Below, one piece after another: positions 1 to 8,458 of a stretch of DNA of 64,000 nt. A program made the translations under genes and the position numbers. Origin of the DNA: Chitinophaga varians (GTDB lineage: Bacteria > Bacteroidota > Bacteroidia > Chitinophagales > Chitinophagaceae); assembly GCF_012641275.1 (NCBI RefSeq), contig NZ_JABAIA010000003.1, positions 496,001 through 560,000 on the forward strand. The letters run 5' to 3'. The notes beneath the pieces are model-generated. The model saw only the letters and a list, made by a program, of their open reading frames with translations, was not told where the DNA came from and searched no databases. How positions within the stretch are numbered: position 1 is the stretch's first letter; each line of letters begins with the position of its first letter.

Positions 1-291
1 GTGGCTTTCGGGCGTTGGAACAGCGTATATGGCGTGGCAGACTTCGCCGTGAAAAAAGCTAAAACGGCGGTCATGTTTGGCGTGGACACCGATGTTATGG
101 GCGCCATCATTGCCGGCGCCGGTATGAACGGATACGGCATGATCAATGCCAACGACGGCCTGCTGACCATTGCAGGCGGCGTCACCATAAAAGACAAAAC
201 AGGAAATATCATTGGCGCCATCGCCTCATCCGGTGGCACACCGGAACAGGACAAAGAAATTGCCATGGCCGGGGCATGCGGAAATCTTTAG
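1..291 (+). CDS. GlcG/HbpS (DUF336) family protein, 3' part only
   Basis: The gene begins before the window; the GTG at base 1 is probably an internal valine codon. The visible 96 residues match the C-terminal half of the GlcG/HbpS fold: an alternating Gly/Ala-rich stretch, a GGV followed by a strand and turn, and the family hallmark SGGTPEQD near residue 78. Members of this family bind heme or small ligands or accompany oxidoreductases, but substrate cannot be read from this fragment. The stop lies 21 bases before the AraC gene on the same strand, so the two are probably co-transcribed. Confidence 0.75.
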   Translation: MAFGRWNSVYGVADFAVKKAKTAVMFGVDTDVMGAIIAGAGMNGYGMINANDGLLTIAGGVTIKDKTGNIIGAIASSGGTPEQDKEIAMAGACGNL

Positions 292-312
292 GATTTCCGC
301 GATATTCGTATT

Positions 313-1116
313 ATGGAAGCAACATCTGAAATCATATTTGACAGGTTTGTCTATTCCTGCGCTTTCGAAAAGTACAGAGGACATGAAGAGTTTATACCCG
401 AACATTTTTTGGGGTTTCAACTCGCAGGGGAGACACATGCGTTCCATGCTGATGGTCAGGCCATCATCCGGGAAAATACCGTGGTGTTTGTCCCTAAAAA
501 TCAGCTCATCCGCACCATTAAATATCCTTCCAAAGAAGGAAACTATCAGTTCCTGGCTATCACACTCGATACAGAGGCATTGCGGCGCTACGCGGCGGAA
601 AACAAAATCAGCGTCAGTAAGGGATACAGAAACAGTCAAAAACTGTTCTTCAAACCGGACGAGTTTTTCAAGAGTTATTTTCTGTCGCTGTCCCCTTATG
701 TTAACCGCACTAAACAAGCTACTCCCAAACTGGCAGACCTGAAAATCAGGGAGGCCATAGAACTGTTGCTGCAAAGCAATCCGGACTTCAAAAACCTGCT
801 GTTTGATTTTTCGGAGCCGCACAAAATAGACCTGCAGGAGTTTATGCAACAGAACTATATGTTCAACGTTCCGGTGGCCACCCTGGCCAGACTGACCGGG
901 CGAAGCCTCTCCGGCTTTAAACGTGATTTCGCGAAAACATTCGGCACCACCCCTAAAATATGGCTGAAAGAAAGGCGGCTGGAGGAAGCACATTACCTCA
1001 TCAGGCATAAACAACAAAAGCCGGCGGACTTCTACCTGGACCTGGGCTTTGAAAACCTGTCCCACTTTTATTTCGCGTTCAGGCAGAAGTATGGTGTTAC
1101 AACTTCAGCATTATAA
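313..1116 (+). CDS. AraC family transcriptional regulator
   Basis: This is a 267-residue regulator. Residues 1-150 form an ExsA/AraC_N-like N-terminal domain expected to sense a ligand or partner. Residues about 165-267 form the double helix-turn-helix, with [19 protein letters not shown] as the first HTH and [18 protein letters not shown] as the second, ending in the normal place. It follows the GlcG-like gene by 21 bases, so it may control that gene. Its last 6 bases overlap the 3' end of the convergent ilvD gene, which leaves no room for a terminator between them. Family is clear; the effector is unknown. Confidence 0.85.
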   Translation: MEATSEIIFDRFVYSCAFEKYRGHEEFIPEHFLGFQLAGETHAFHADGQAIIRENTVVFVPKNQLIRTIKYPSKEGNYQFLAITLDTEALRRYAAENKISVSKGYRNSQKLFFKPDEFFKSYFLSLSPYVNRTKQATPKLADLKIREAIELLLQSNPDFKNLLFDFSEPHKIDLQEFMQQNYMFNVPVATLARLTGRSLSGFKRDFAKTFGTTPKIWLKERRLEEAHYLIRHKQQKPADFYLDLGFENLSHFYFAFRQKYGVTTSAL

Positions 1117-2799
1117 ATCCGTCCGCAGAACAGCGCCATTGGCCGCATTTGTCACTAACGCCCGGTATTGGCCCAGCCACCTGGATGACAGGGGTTTCCT
1201 GACCGGCACAAACGCCGCTTTTCTGTTGGTGATCTCCTCATCAGACAGGTTGACGGACAGTATGTAATTGTCCACGTCGATATGTATTTCATCGCCGTCC
1301 TGCAGCAGCCCTATCATACCGCCTTCCGCAGCTTCCGGCGATACGTGTCCGATGGCCGCACCGCGCGTAGCGCCACTAAACCGTCCGTCTGTTACCAGCG
1401 CTACGGTGCTTCCCAGGCCCATGCCCATGAGCAGGCTCGTCGGCGTCAGCATCTCCTGCATGCCCGGACCGCCTTTGGGGCCTTCATACCGGATCACTAC
1501 CACGTCGCCTGCCTGAACTTTTCCCATCATAATGCCGGCTACCGCATCTGCCTGTCCGTCGAAACATACGGCCTTGCCGGTGAAAACACGGGAGCCGGTA
1601 ATGCCGGCTGTTTTAACGACTGCCCCCTCGGTGGCCAGGTTGCCATAAAGGATGGCCAGGCCGCCCACAGCGCTGTAAGGGTTGTGAATAGGGTGAATGA
1701 TGTTTTCATCTGCGATCTCCGCGTTGGCAATTCTTTCCAGCAGTGTTTCCCCGGTAATGGTCAGATTGTCTGCCAGCACTTCAGTACCGCGTTTGCTGAT
1801 TTCTTTCATTACCGCATTTACGCCACCGGCCCTGTTGATATCTTCCATGTGGACGGTCGTCAGGCTGGGAGATATTTTGGCGATATGCGAAACGTTTTTG
1901 GAAATTGTATTGATGTCTTTCAGCCTGAAATCCACCCCGGCTTCATTGGCGATGGCGAGCATATGCAACACGGTATTGGTACTTCCGCCCATTGCCATGT
2001 CTACGGCAAAAGCGTTTCTGACGGCTTTTGCGTTCAGGATATTTTTTAGTTTGAACTGTTCGCGTGCCGCGGAATCTTTCGCGATCTCGCAAATCCGCCG
2101 GGCAGCCGCCCTGTAAAGGGCTTCGCGCTCTTTTGTCTGCGCCGGTATAGTGCCGTTGCCCGGCAGTGCGATGCCCATCGCTTCCATCAGGGTGTTCATG
2201 GAATTGGCGGTGAACATGCCGGAACAGCTGCCGGCGCCTGGACAGGCATTGCATTCAATGTCCAACAGCTGTTCGGCTGTTATTTTGCCGGCCTCGTGTT
2301 GTCCGACTGCTTCAAATGCAGTGGCCAGGTCGATCGGAGTGCCCGATTTCGTATAGCCTTTGGCCATAGGGCCGCCGCTGACGAAAACGGTAGGCACGTC
2401 CACCCGCAGCGCGCCCATGATCATGCCCGGAACTATTTTGTCGCAGTTGGGGATGGCAATCATGGCATCAAGCTTATGCGCATTCATCACGCTCTCCACT
2501 GAACTGGCGATCAGCTCCCTGCTGGGAAGGGAATAGAGCATCCCGTCATGTCCCATAGCGATGCCGTCGTCGATGCCGATGGTGTTGAACTCGAATGGAA
2601 CGCAGCCGTTTGCCCTGATCTCATCCTTGATGATGTCTGCCACCTTGTCCAGGAAGAAATGGCCGGGAATGATTTCTATGAAAGAATTGGCCACTCCGAT
2701 AAATGGTTTGGAAAAATCCTCGTCTTTGAGGCCTGTGGCCCGCAACAGGGAACGGTGAGGCGTTCGCTGATGACCTTTTTTTACTTCATCGCTTCTCAT
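1111..2799 (-). CDS. ilvD: Dihydroxy-acid dehydratase
   Basis: This 562-residue protein is an IlvD/Edd family enzyme that dehydrates 2,3-dihydroxy-isovalerate and 2,3-dihydroxy-3-methylvalerate in branched-chain amino acid synthesis. The sequence shows the family signature NCDKIVPGM near residue 118, the second cluster-binding stretch [11 protein letters not shown] near residue 187, and [19 protein letters not shown] near residue 77. At the third cluster position it has PGH rather than a PCN cysteine motif. That resembles the oxygen-sensitive [4Fe-4S] E. coli type more than the [2Fe-2S] plant type. It lies 29 bases downstream of a Crp/Fnr regulator on the same strand. No ilvB, ilvN or ilvC is nearby, so it may be a stand-alone or secondary copy. 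A sugar-acid dehydratase is possible but less likely. Confidence 0.9.
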   Translation of the reverse strand: MRSDEVKKGHQRTPHRSLLRATGLKDEDFSKPFIGVANSFIEIIPGHFFLDKVADIIKDEIRANGCVPFEFNTIGIDDGIAMGHDGMLYSLPSRELIASSVESVMNAHKLDAMIAIPNCDKIVPGMIMGALRVDVPTVFVSGGPMAKGYTKSGTPIDLATAFEAVGQHEAGKITAEQLLDIECNACPGAGSCSGMFTANSMNTLMEAMGIALPGNGTIPAQTKEREALYRAAARRICEIAKDSAAREQFKLKNILNAKAVRNAFAVDMAMGGSTNTVLHMLAIANEAGVDFRLKDINTISKNVSHIAKISPSLTTVHMEDINRAGGVNAVMKEISKRGTEVLADNLTITGETLLERIANAEIADENIIHPIHNPYSAVGGLAILYGNLATEGAVVKTAGITGSRVFTGKAVCFDGQADAVAGIMMGKVQAGDVVVIRYEGPKGGPGMQEMLTPTSLLMGMGLGSTVALVTDGRFSGATRGAAIGHVSPEAAEGGMIGLLQDGDEIHIDVDNYILSVNLSDEEITNRKAAFVPVRKPLSSRWLGQYRALVTNAANGAVLRTDL

Positions 2800-2828
2800 A
2801 AATATTTTTTGAAATAATAGGTTGATGA

Positions 2829-3395
2829 CTAATGTGACTTCAGCCTGCTGAGGGTTTCAGGGGATATGTTCAGATAGGCGGCCAGGTTGGCATTGGACAG
2901 CCGCTGCACCAGTTCCGGGTTGTTCTGTAACAGGCTGCGGTACCGCTCTGTGGCATTCTGTGTCAGAAGGCTGCTGAGTTTGGAGGTGACTACCGTCAAC
3001 CCATACTCGAGAATATAGATATACACCTTGTCCCATGCCGGAATAGTTTCCCGAAGCCGGAAGAAGTCATGGTGGGAGATGGCCAGCAGTTCCGATGTCT
3101 CCACTGCCTGGATATACTCCGGGGCCGGTTTCCCCGAAATAAAGCTGACGATAGAGGTAAGAAAGGTATGCTCAAAGGCCATAAACCGGGTAGAGAGGCC
3201 GTGGTTTTCGTTGTGGTAATACAGGCGGAGACACCCTTTACTAATAAAATACAACTTATCGGCGACCTGGTTTTCGCTGAGTAACAGGTCGTTCTTTTTG
3301 GCAGTGACCGGCTTAAAGCAGGCCATCGCCGCTTCCAGCTGAACTTCGTCCAGCTTTGCTTTTGCCTGTATCAGGTCCGCAAGTACTGTCATCAT
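2829..3395 (-). CDS. Crp/Fnr family transcriptional regulator
   Basis: A cyclic-nucleotide-binding-like beta-roll covers roughly residues 10-110 of the protein starting at 3395. The C-terminus carries a short HTH ([19 protein letters not shown]) and stops just after the recognition helix, as is usual for Bacteroidota members. I chose the internal double ATG at 3395/3392 because the 21 residues before it do not look like family sequence; a longer start at 3458 is open. Canonical cAMP-contacting residues are not obvious, as in most Bacteroidota paralogues. It sits 29 bases upstream of ilvD, suggesting co-transcription, and 83 bases after the LytTR gene. Confidence 0.8.
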   Translation of the reverse strand: MMTVLADLIQAKAKLDEVQLEAAMACFKPVTAKKNDLLLSENQVADKLYFISKGCLRLYYHNENHGLSTRFMAFEHTFLTSIVSFISGKPAPEYIQAVETSELLAISHHDFFRLRETIPAWDKVYIYILEYGLTVVTSKLSSLLTQNATERYRSLLQNNPELVQRLSNANLAAYLNISPETLSRLKSH

Positions 3396-3478
3396 GGTGA
3401 ATGAATTACGGTGCCAAATTTCTGATAAATAATGCTCAAAAGCATTGACCTTCATCAAAATCGGGAGAAGGCATTATC

Positions 3479-4177
3479 TTATCTGGTGGTCCATTCTCCC
3501 ACCAGTTTGCGGTAGGTTTCCCCGATAGGCAGAAAAGTGCCGTCAACCATCTGGATCTGATTTCCTTCAATGACCCTGATTTTGTTCAGCGGGATGATAT
3601 AGGAACGGTGGATACGGACAAACAGCTTCGGCGGCAGTTTTTCAAGGATGTCTTTCATCGTTTCCAATACCATGATCTTTTCCTCCGTGGTATGTATCCG
3701 GATATAATCTTTGAGGCCTTCGATGTACAGAATATCGTCTGTGGCGATTTTATAATGTTTGCGGTCAGCTTTTACAAACAGGGAATTATCAGTGTCCTCT
3801 GCAGGCTGGAAGGTTTCCTGCCAGCGGAAGTACTTCTCCACGCTCTGGTAAAACCGGTTAAAGGTGACCGGCTTCAGCAGAAAGTCCACTACATGAAACT
3901 GAAACGCGTCCAGTGCATATTCAGCATAGGCGGAGATGATGATGAAATTATGTTTTTGATTGAACAGCTGCATGAGTTCGATGCCCGTCAGTTGTGGCAT
4001 CTGGATGTCCAGGAAAATCAGGTCCACCGTTTCCCTGTTCAGCACTTCAATGGCCTTGTACACGTCACTGTCGGCGTACAGCACATTCAGCTGCGGTACT
4101 TTGGAGGCGTAGTCCGCAATCAGTTTTACGGCAAACGGCTCGTCGTCTAATATGATGCAGTTTATCTTTTTCTTCAT
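3479..4177 (-). CDS. LytTR family response regulator
   Basis: This 232-residue protein has a receiver domain at residues 4-120, with acidic pair D11-D12, phospho-acceptor D57 in LIFLDIQMP and the conserved lysine in LLKPVTF. Residues about 132-232 form a LytTR DNA-binding domain (KADRKHYKIATDDILYIEG, then FVRIHRSYIIPLNKI). Its start codon overlaps the stop of the sensor kinase gene by four bases (ATGA), so the two are translationally coupled and should act as a pair. It probably regulates its own locus or the divergent outer-membrane receptor gene. Confidence 0.92.
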   Translation of the reverse strand: MKKKINCIILDDEPFAVKLIADYASKVPQLNVLYADSDVYKAIEVLNRETVDLIFLDIQMPQLTGIELMQLFNQKHNFIIISAYAEYALDAFQFHVVDFLLKPVTFNRFYQSVEKYFRWQETFQPAEDTDNSLFVKADRKHYKIATDDILYIEGLKDYIRIHTTEEKIMVLETMKDILEKLPPKLFVRIHRSYIIPLNKIRVIEGNQIQMVDGTFLPIGETYRKLVGEWTTR

Positions 4178-5226
4178 GGCAGTTGAATTAGCAGTTCGGC
4201 GGTGAACCGGTTGTTGTCGCGGGTCAGGTGTAACTGATGCGCGCCGGGATAATGAATTTGCAACCGTTTTTTCAGATTATCAAGTCCTATGCCGCCCAGC
4301 TTGTCTTTTTGTTGGATGCCGATCTCGTTAAACGTCTTAAAAATGAGCTGTTGATAATTGGCGGTGAGGGTTATCTCAATGGGCGTTTCGCCAGACGTGG
4401 CCCCGTGTTTCAGCGCATTTTCCACCAGCGGTGACAGGATATAGGGAGGGATTTCAATATGCTCATTCTCCACCTGGCAGGTAAAATGTATAAAACCGGT
4501 TTCCTGGTGCCGCAGCTGTTCCAGTTCGATATATGCCTGGATGTAGTTGATCTCATCTGCCAGCCGGATTTTTTCTTTTTGCGATTCATAAGTGGTGAAC
4601 CGCATTACCTGGCTGAGCTTTTCAATCGCCGTCAGTGACTTGTCCGATTGAAAATAAACCATGGAGTAGATATTATTCAGCGTATTGAAGATAAAATGAG
4701 GGTTGATCTGGGCCTTCAGGAACTTGATCTCCGTGTTTTTATTTTCTTCCAGGATGGTATTGTTATACTCGAGCAACCGGATGAAATAGATGCCCAGCCA
4801 GAGAAAGGAACTGAAGATAATGGGCATGCTGCTGTAGTGCAGGTTGTCCAGCATATAATTGAGAAACGTGGGATCGGTGTAGTTTGTCTGGTTAAACAGT
4901 ACCCTGGTGATCACCTGCTCTGTTAACCATCTCGCGCCGGTAAAGAACAGGTAGGAGATAAACAGGCCTGCCAGCAGCTTTGTCCACCGGAATGATTTGA
5001 ACACCTGCTTCATCACAATAAAGTAGTGGAAGTAGAAAGTAAGCACAAATACGATCACGTAGGTGGTGTAAAACAGATCGGGCACGAGTATTTTAGCGTA
5101 GATAGGGTTTTTAACGAACGTGAAATAGGCGGCCAGTATCCAGAATACAACATGGACCAATAATTCCCTTTTCCCCGATAATGTGCCACGATATAGCATT
5201 AGCCTGTTTTTTACAAAGCTATTCAT
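4174..5226 (-). CDS. LytS-like sensor histidine kinase (His_kinase PF06580 type)
   Basis: Starting at the ATG at 5226 the protein has 350 residues. The N-terminal 150 residues contain about four hydrophobic segments. A short coiled stretch leads to the phospho-acceptor box QINPHFIFNTLNNI (His177), then an HATPase domain with PPYILSPLVENALKHG and GGIGLDNLKKRL. It lacks an extracytoplasmic sensor domain, as is typical for this family in Bacteroidota. The open frame continues upstream to 5388, but that extension is basic, shows no family similarity and would overlap the divergent gene starting at 5337, so I rejected it. The gene ends with a 4-base overlap into the response regulator. Confidence 0.88.
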   Translation of the reverse strand: MNSFVKNRLMLYRGTLSGKRELLVHVVFWILAAYFTFVKNPIYAKILVPDLFYTTYVIVFVLTFYFHYFIVMKQVFKSFRWTKLLAGLFISYLFFTGARWLTEQVITRVLFNQTNYTDPTFLNYMLDNLHYSSMPIIFSSFLWLGIYFIRLLEYNNTILEENKNTEIKFLKAQINPHFIFNTLNNIYSMVYFQSDKSLTAIEKLSQVMRFTTYESQKEKIRLADEINYIQAYIELEQLRHQETGFIHFTCQVENEHIEIPPYILSPLVENALKHGATSGETPIEITLTANYQQLIFKTFNEIGIQQKDKLGGIGLDNLKKRLQIHYPGAHQLHLTRDNNRFTAELLIQLP

Positions 5227-5336
5227 TTCCAAAAAGATATAAAACCGGGTTCGTCGGAAAACGGCAGGGGTTTGTCGATAAAAGTGGCTGAAAGCAGCTA
5301 AACCATGCAGTTTTGTGCCACATTTAATCACAGCAC

Positions 5337-7727
5337 ATGAAGCAAATTCTCTTTTTACTGGTAGCGGTTTTATATGGTGCCCAGGCATTATGCCAGCAGT
5401 TTTCTGTCAGCGGCAAGGTTGTCAACCAACGTAGGGAAGCCGTAGGTTTCGTCTATGCGGGGTTGTTAAAGCGGGATTCGGTGCCGGCGGCACAGGCCAT
5501 GGCAGACAGTTTGGGCCGTTTCTCCCTCAAAGCGCCGAAGGGCGCCTACCGGTTGGTCATCAGGCAGTTCGGGAATACGGGCCTCGAAAGGGAGATGGTG
5601 CTGGACAGGGATATGGACCTGGGAACGATTGAAATACACGAGGGAACGGAGTTACAGGGCGTTACCATCACTTCTGCGAAGAAACTGGTGGAGCAAAAGG
5701 TGGACCGGCTGGTCTTCAACGTGGAGAAGGCGGTCATGCCTACCGGCGGCACCGCCCTGGACGCGCTGAAAGCCACACCGGGTGTAAGGGTGCAGCAGGA
5801 CAATGTGTCTATAGTGGGAAAAGGGGAAGTGCTGGTGATGGTGGAAGACCATCTGCAGCGCATGTCTGCCGAAGACCTGGCCGTTTTCCTGAAATCCATC
5901 TCGGCAGATAATATCAAAAGCATAGAAGTGATCACTGCCCCGCCGGCAAAATATGATGCCGAAGGCAACAGCGGGTTGATCAACATCAAACTGAAAAAAG
6001 CCAGGGCTAATTCATGGGACGCCAGTATCGGTGCCGCCTATACGCAGAAAACCTACGGTGGTGGAAGCCTCCAGGGACTGTTTAACTATAATCATGGGAA
6101 AATCGCCTTGCAGGCTTCTCTCGGCAAAAGCACACAGCAACTGCTGACCACCTCCGAAGGACAGATATTTTACCCGCACGAACAATGGCTGCAGGATATC
6201 AGTAACCGGTCCAAAACAAACATGCTCAGCGCCGGGTTGGGCATCGACTATAAATTAACGGCCAAATGGACCACGGGTATTAAATACCTCGGCAGCTTTA
6301 CAGATAAAATATCGGAGAACAGCCCGCTGACCACCCGCTTCGGAAATACGGAAAAAGCAGTGAATGGCTACATCGCCTCAGACGCAGCCGCCAATAACCA
6401 GCCAAATATGAACGCCCTGAACTGGTACCACGCTTTCGCACTGGATTCACAAGGAAAACGTATTACCGTGGACGTTGACTTTTTCAGCTACCGTAAAAAA
6501 GACAGCCGCTTCTTTAGCGGCAATGAACTGGCCGCCGACAAAAGCATTGTGCCTGGCACATTTTTCTCTTCCACCAACACCAATGCCAATAAAATCAATA
6601 ACTATTCCGGCAAGCTGGATGTGTCCCTGCCTTACGCCTGGGCGAACGTCAGCTTCGGTGGCAAAGTCTCCTATACCAATACCAACAACGACCTGGTGGT
6701 ATATGACCATCACACCGGAAGCCCGGTGTTCAATACCAATCAGTCCAATGTTTTTAACTACCAGGAGTATAATGAGGCGTTATATTTTTCTGCCAACAGG
6801 AAGCTGGGCATGAAATGGGAAACACAGCTGGGTTTACGGGCAGAAGCCACGCAAACCAAAGGTTATTCCAAAAACCTGGACCAGACTAACACCAACAGGT
6901 ATATGCAGTTGTTTCCCACCGCATATGTAACCTATGTGCCTGATGAGAAAAATTCTTTCTCGCTCAACTACAGCCGCAGAATCCGCCGGCCGGACTTTGA
7001 CTACCTGAACCCGTTTGTTGTCCGTACCAGTCCTTATTTCTACTCCGAAGGGAATCCGTTCTTAAAGCCTTCGTATATCGATAACCTGGAACTGTCTTAT
7101 GTAAGAAACCAGCAGTGGGTAAGTGCCGTCTACTATTCAAAGGTGACTGATTTCGGGCAGGAGCTTTCTATTGTGGACAGCGTGACCAATATCACCCGGC
7201 AGACGCCCGTGAATTATGGCAATACGTATCAGCTGGGATTTTCCACTTATTATAACGTGAGCCCGTGGCCGTGGTGGAGCAGCTTCACCGGTTTTAACGT
7301 GAACTATCAGCATGTTAAATCCAGCTCGGCATTTATCGCCTCAACAGACGGATATAACGGTTACTGTTATACGAACAATGACTTTACCCTGAACAAGCCG
7401 AAGACGCTCTTCTTCAGTGTTAATTATGCGTTGCAGCTGCCGGGCCGTTACCAGATCTTCCATATTTCCACGATGAATATCCTGGATGTATCAGTGAAGT
7501 TCCTGATGGCCAACAAGAAGTTATCACTGACCGTTACCGGTGAGGACCTGTTGAACGCCCAACGGCCGCTCATCACCTATTATTCCAACGGCATTAAAAA
7601 TACCGTTCGCAGTTATGGTGATACCAGAGGGTTCAGGGTTTCGCTGAGTTATAAATTTGGCAAAAGCAATATTCAGTTTAAACAGCGGGATTTTGGCAAT
7701 GAAGATGAACGGAACAGGACAAACTAG
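5337..7727 (+). CDS. Outer-membrane beta-barrel protein, TonB-receptor-like
   Basis: This 796-residue protein begins with a Sec signal peptide ending near ALCQ. Residues about 22-100 are a carboxypeptidase-regulatory-like beta-sandwich and 110-220 a plug-like domain (GGTALDALKATPGVRV, then KSIEVITAPPAKYDAEGNSGLINIKLKK). The rest is an aromatic-rich 22-strand-type barrel of the outer-membrane beta-barrel family PF14905. The substrate cannot be read from sequence. It is divergent from the LytS/LytTR pair, an arrangement that suggests control by that two-component system. Its stop codon lies inside an imperfect hairpin shared with the convergent lipoprotein gene. Confidence 0.85.
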   Translation: MKQILFLLVAVLYGAQALCQQFSVSGKVVNQRREAVGFVYAGLLKRDSVPAAQAMADSLGRFSLKAPKGAYRLVIRQFGNTGLEREMVLDRDMDLGTIEIHEGTELQGVTITSAKKLVEQKVDRLVFNVEKAVMPTGGTALDALKATPGVRVQQDNVSIVGKGEVLVMVEDHLQRMSAEDLAVFLKSISADNIKSIEVITAPPAKYDAEGNSGLINIKLKKARANSWDASIGAAYTQKTYGGGSLQGLFNYNHGKIALQASLGKSTQQLLTTSEGQIFYPHEQWLQDISNRSKTNMLSAGLGIDYKLTAKWTTGIKYLGSFTDKISENSPLTTRFGNTEKAVNGYIASDAAANNQPNMNALNWYHAFALDSQGKRITVDVDFFSYRKKDSRFFSGNELAADKSIVPGTFFSSTNTNANKINNYSGKLDVSLPYAWANVSFGGKVSYTNTNNDLVVYDHHTGSPVFNTNQSNVFNYQEYNEALYFSANRKLGMKWETQLGLRAEATQTKGYSKNLDQTNTNRYMQLFPTAYVTYVPDEKNSFSLNYSRRIRRPDFDYLNPFVVRTSPYFYSEGNPFLKPSYIDNLELSYVRNQQWVSAVYYSKVTDFGQELSIVDSVTNITRQTPVNYGNTYQLGFSTYYNVSPWPWWSSFTGFNVNYQHVKSSSAFIASTDGYNGYCYTNNDFTLNKPKTLFFSVNYALQLPGRYQIFHISTMNILDVSVKFLMANKKLSLTVTGEDLLNAQRPLITYYSNGIKNTVRSYGDTRGFRVSLSYKFGKSNIQFKQRDFGNEDERNRTN

Positions 7728-7745
7728 CTGCTTCCTGCTCCGTTC
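7707..7745. terminator. Probable bidirectional terminator hairpin
   Basis: A 12-bp stem with one A:C mismatch (7707-7718 with 7734-7745) and a 15-base loop spans the stop codon of the barrel gene. It sits 13 bases from the end of the convergent lipoprotein gene. No strong T-run follows on either side, so the call rests on stem strength and the convergent position. Confidence 0.4.
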
Positions 7746-7757
7746 AGCAGCAACGGT

Positions 7758-8444
7758 TTATTGGACCAGGATGCTGATGTCCCGGAGACCGTTGCCGGCG
7801 ATGGTCATGCTCACCAGGGTAGGAGACCGCAGTATGGTGTCTGTCAATACCCGCTTCGCTTTAAAGTAGTATTTGCCATCGCCGAGGCCTATACGTAATT
7901 TGTTGCCATAAATGCCGGTGGTGTCTGCAACGATAGCACCGGCGCCTGTAATGGCGGTATCATTGTCGGCCACCAGCTGACTGCCGTATATGTAGACAAT
8001 GGAGCCGGAGACCCGTTCTTTGTTTTTGTCCGTCACGATCAGGTTTAACAACCGTTGCTGCAAGGTGTCAGGTTTTAGCCGCAATATGATGGAGTCCTTT
8101 TGCCCGGGATCAACGGGTTGGGCGTCTGTATATTTAATGCCTGCGCGCACTTCTTCTGTAAATACCGTATAGGACCGGGCAGACAGGTTGGTGAAGGTGA
8201 AATAACCATCTGCACCGCTGACGACCGAATACAGGTAGTCACTGGCAGCGGTGCCATCGTAACGGATATAAACCTTTTTACTTTTGAGCAGCTGTGGTTC
8301 CTGCACCGTTCCAAGCGTATCAATGAGGTATACGCGGCCGGATAATTTTTTGTTGCCGCTGATATCGTCAAATTCCTTCTTTCCGCAGTTGGACAGCAGA
8401 TAAACAAAAGCAATGACAATAAGTATGGAGAGAATTGTTTTCAT
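7758..8444 (-). CDS. Lipoprotein with carboxypeptidase-regulatory-like repeats, function unknown
   Basis: This 228-residue protein has a lipoprotein signal with lipobox-like LLSNC (Cys20). Two beta-rich segments follow (about 36-120 and 125-228). Their pattern, including KLSGRVYLIDTLG and DGYFTFTNLSARSYTVF, resembles carboxypeptidase-regulatory or SdrD-B-like sandwiches that turn data-like strings into surface decoration or tethering domains. No catalytic motif is visible. It starts 14 bases after the stop of the upstream 746-residue secreted protein, so the two are almost certainly one operon and may form a complex at the outer membrane. Confidence 0.6.
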   Translation of the reverse strand: MKTILSILIVIAFVYLLSNCGKKEFDDISGNKKLSGRVYLIDTLGTVQEPQLLKSKKVYIRYDGTAASDYLYSVVSGADGYFTFTNLSARSYTVFTEEVRAGIKYTDAQPVDPGQKDSIILRLKPDTLQQRLLNLIVTDKNKERVSGSIVYIYGSQLVADNDTAITGAGAIVADTTGIYGNKLRIGLGDGKYYFKAKRVLTDTILRSPTLVSMTIAGNGLRDISILVQ

Positions 8445-8458
8445 GTCGGGTTGCTGTT

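Noticed and set aside
5271..5315. Possible promoter for the barrel gene (TTTG at 5271 and CAGTTTTG at 5308)
   Set aside because: The spacing of 33 bases is too long and the -7 box is off at its first base.
4174..5388. Longer start at 5388 for the sensor kinase
   Set aside because: The extra 54 residues lack family similarity and would overlap the divergent barrel gene; the ATG at 5226 begins directly before the membrane region.
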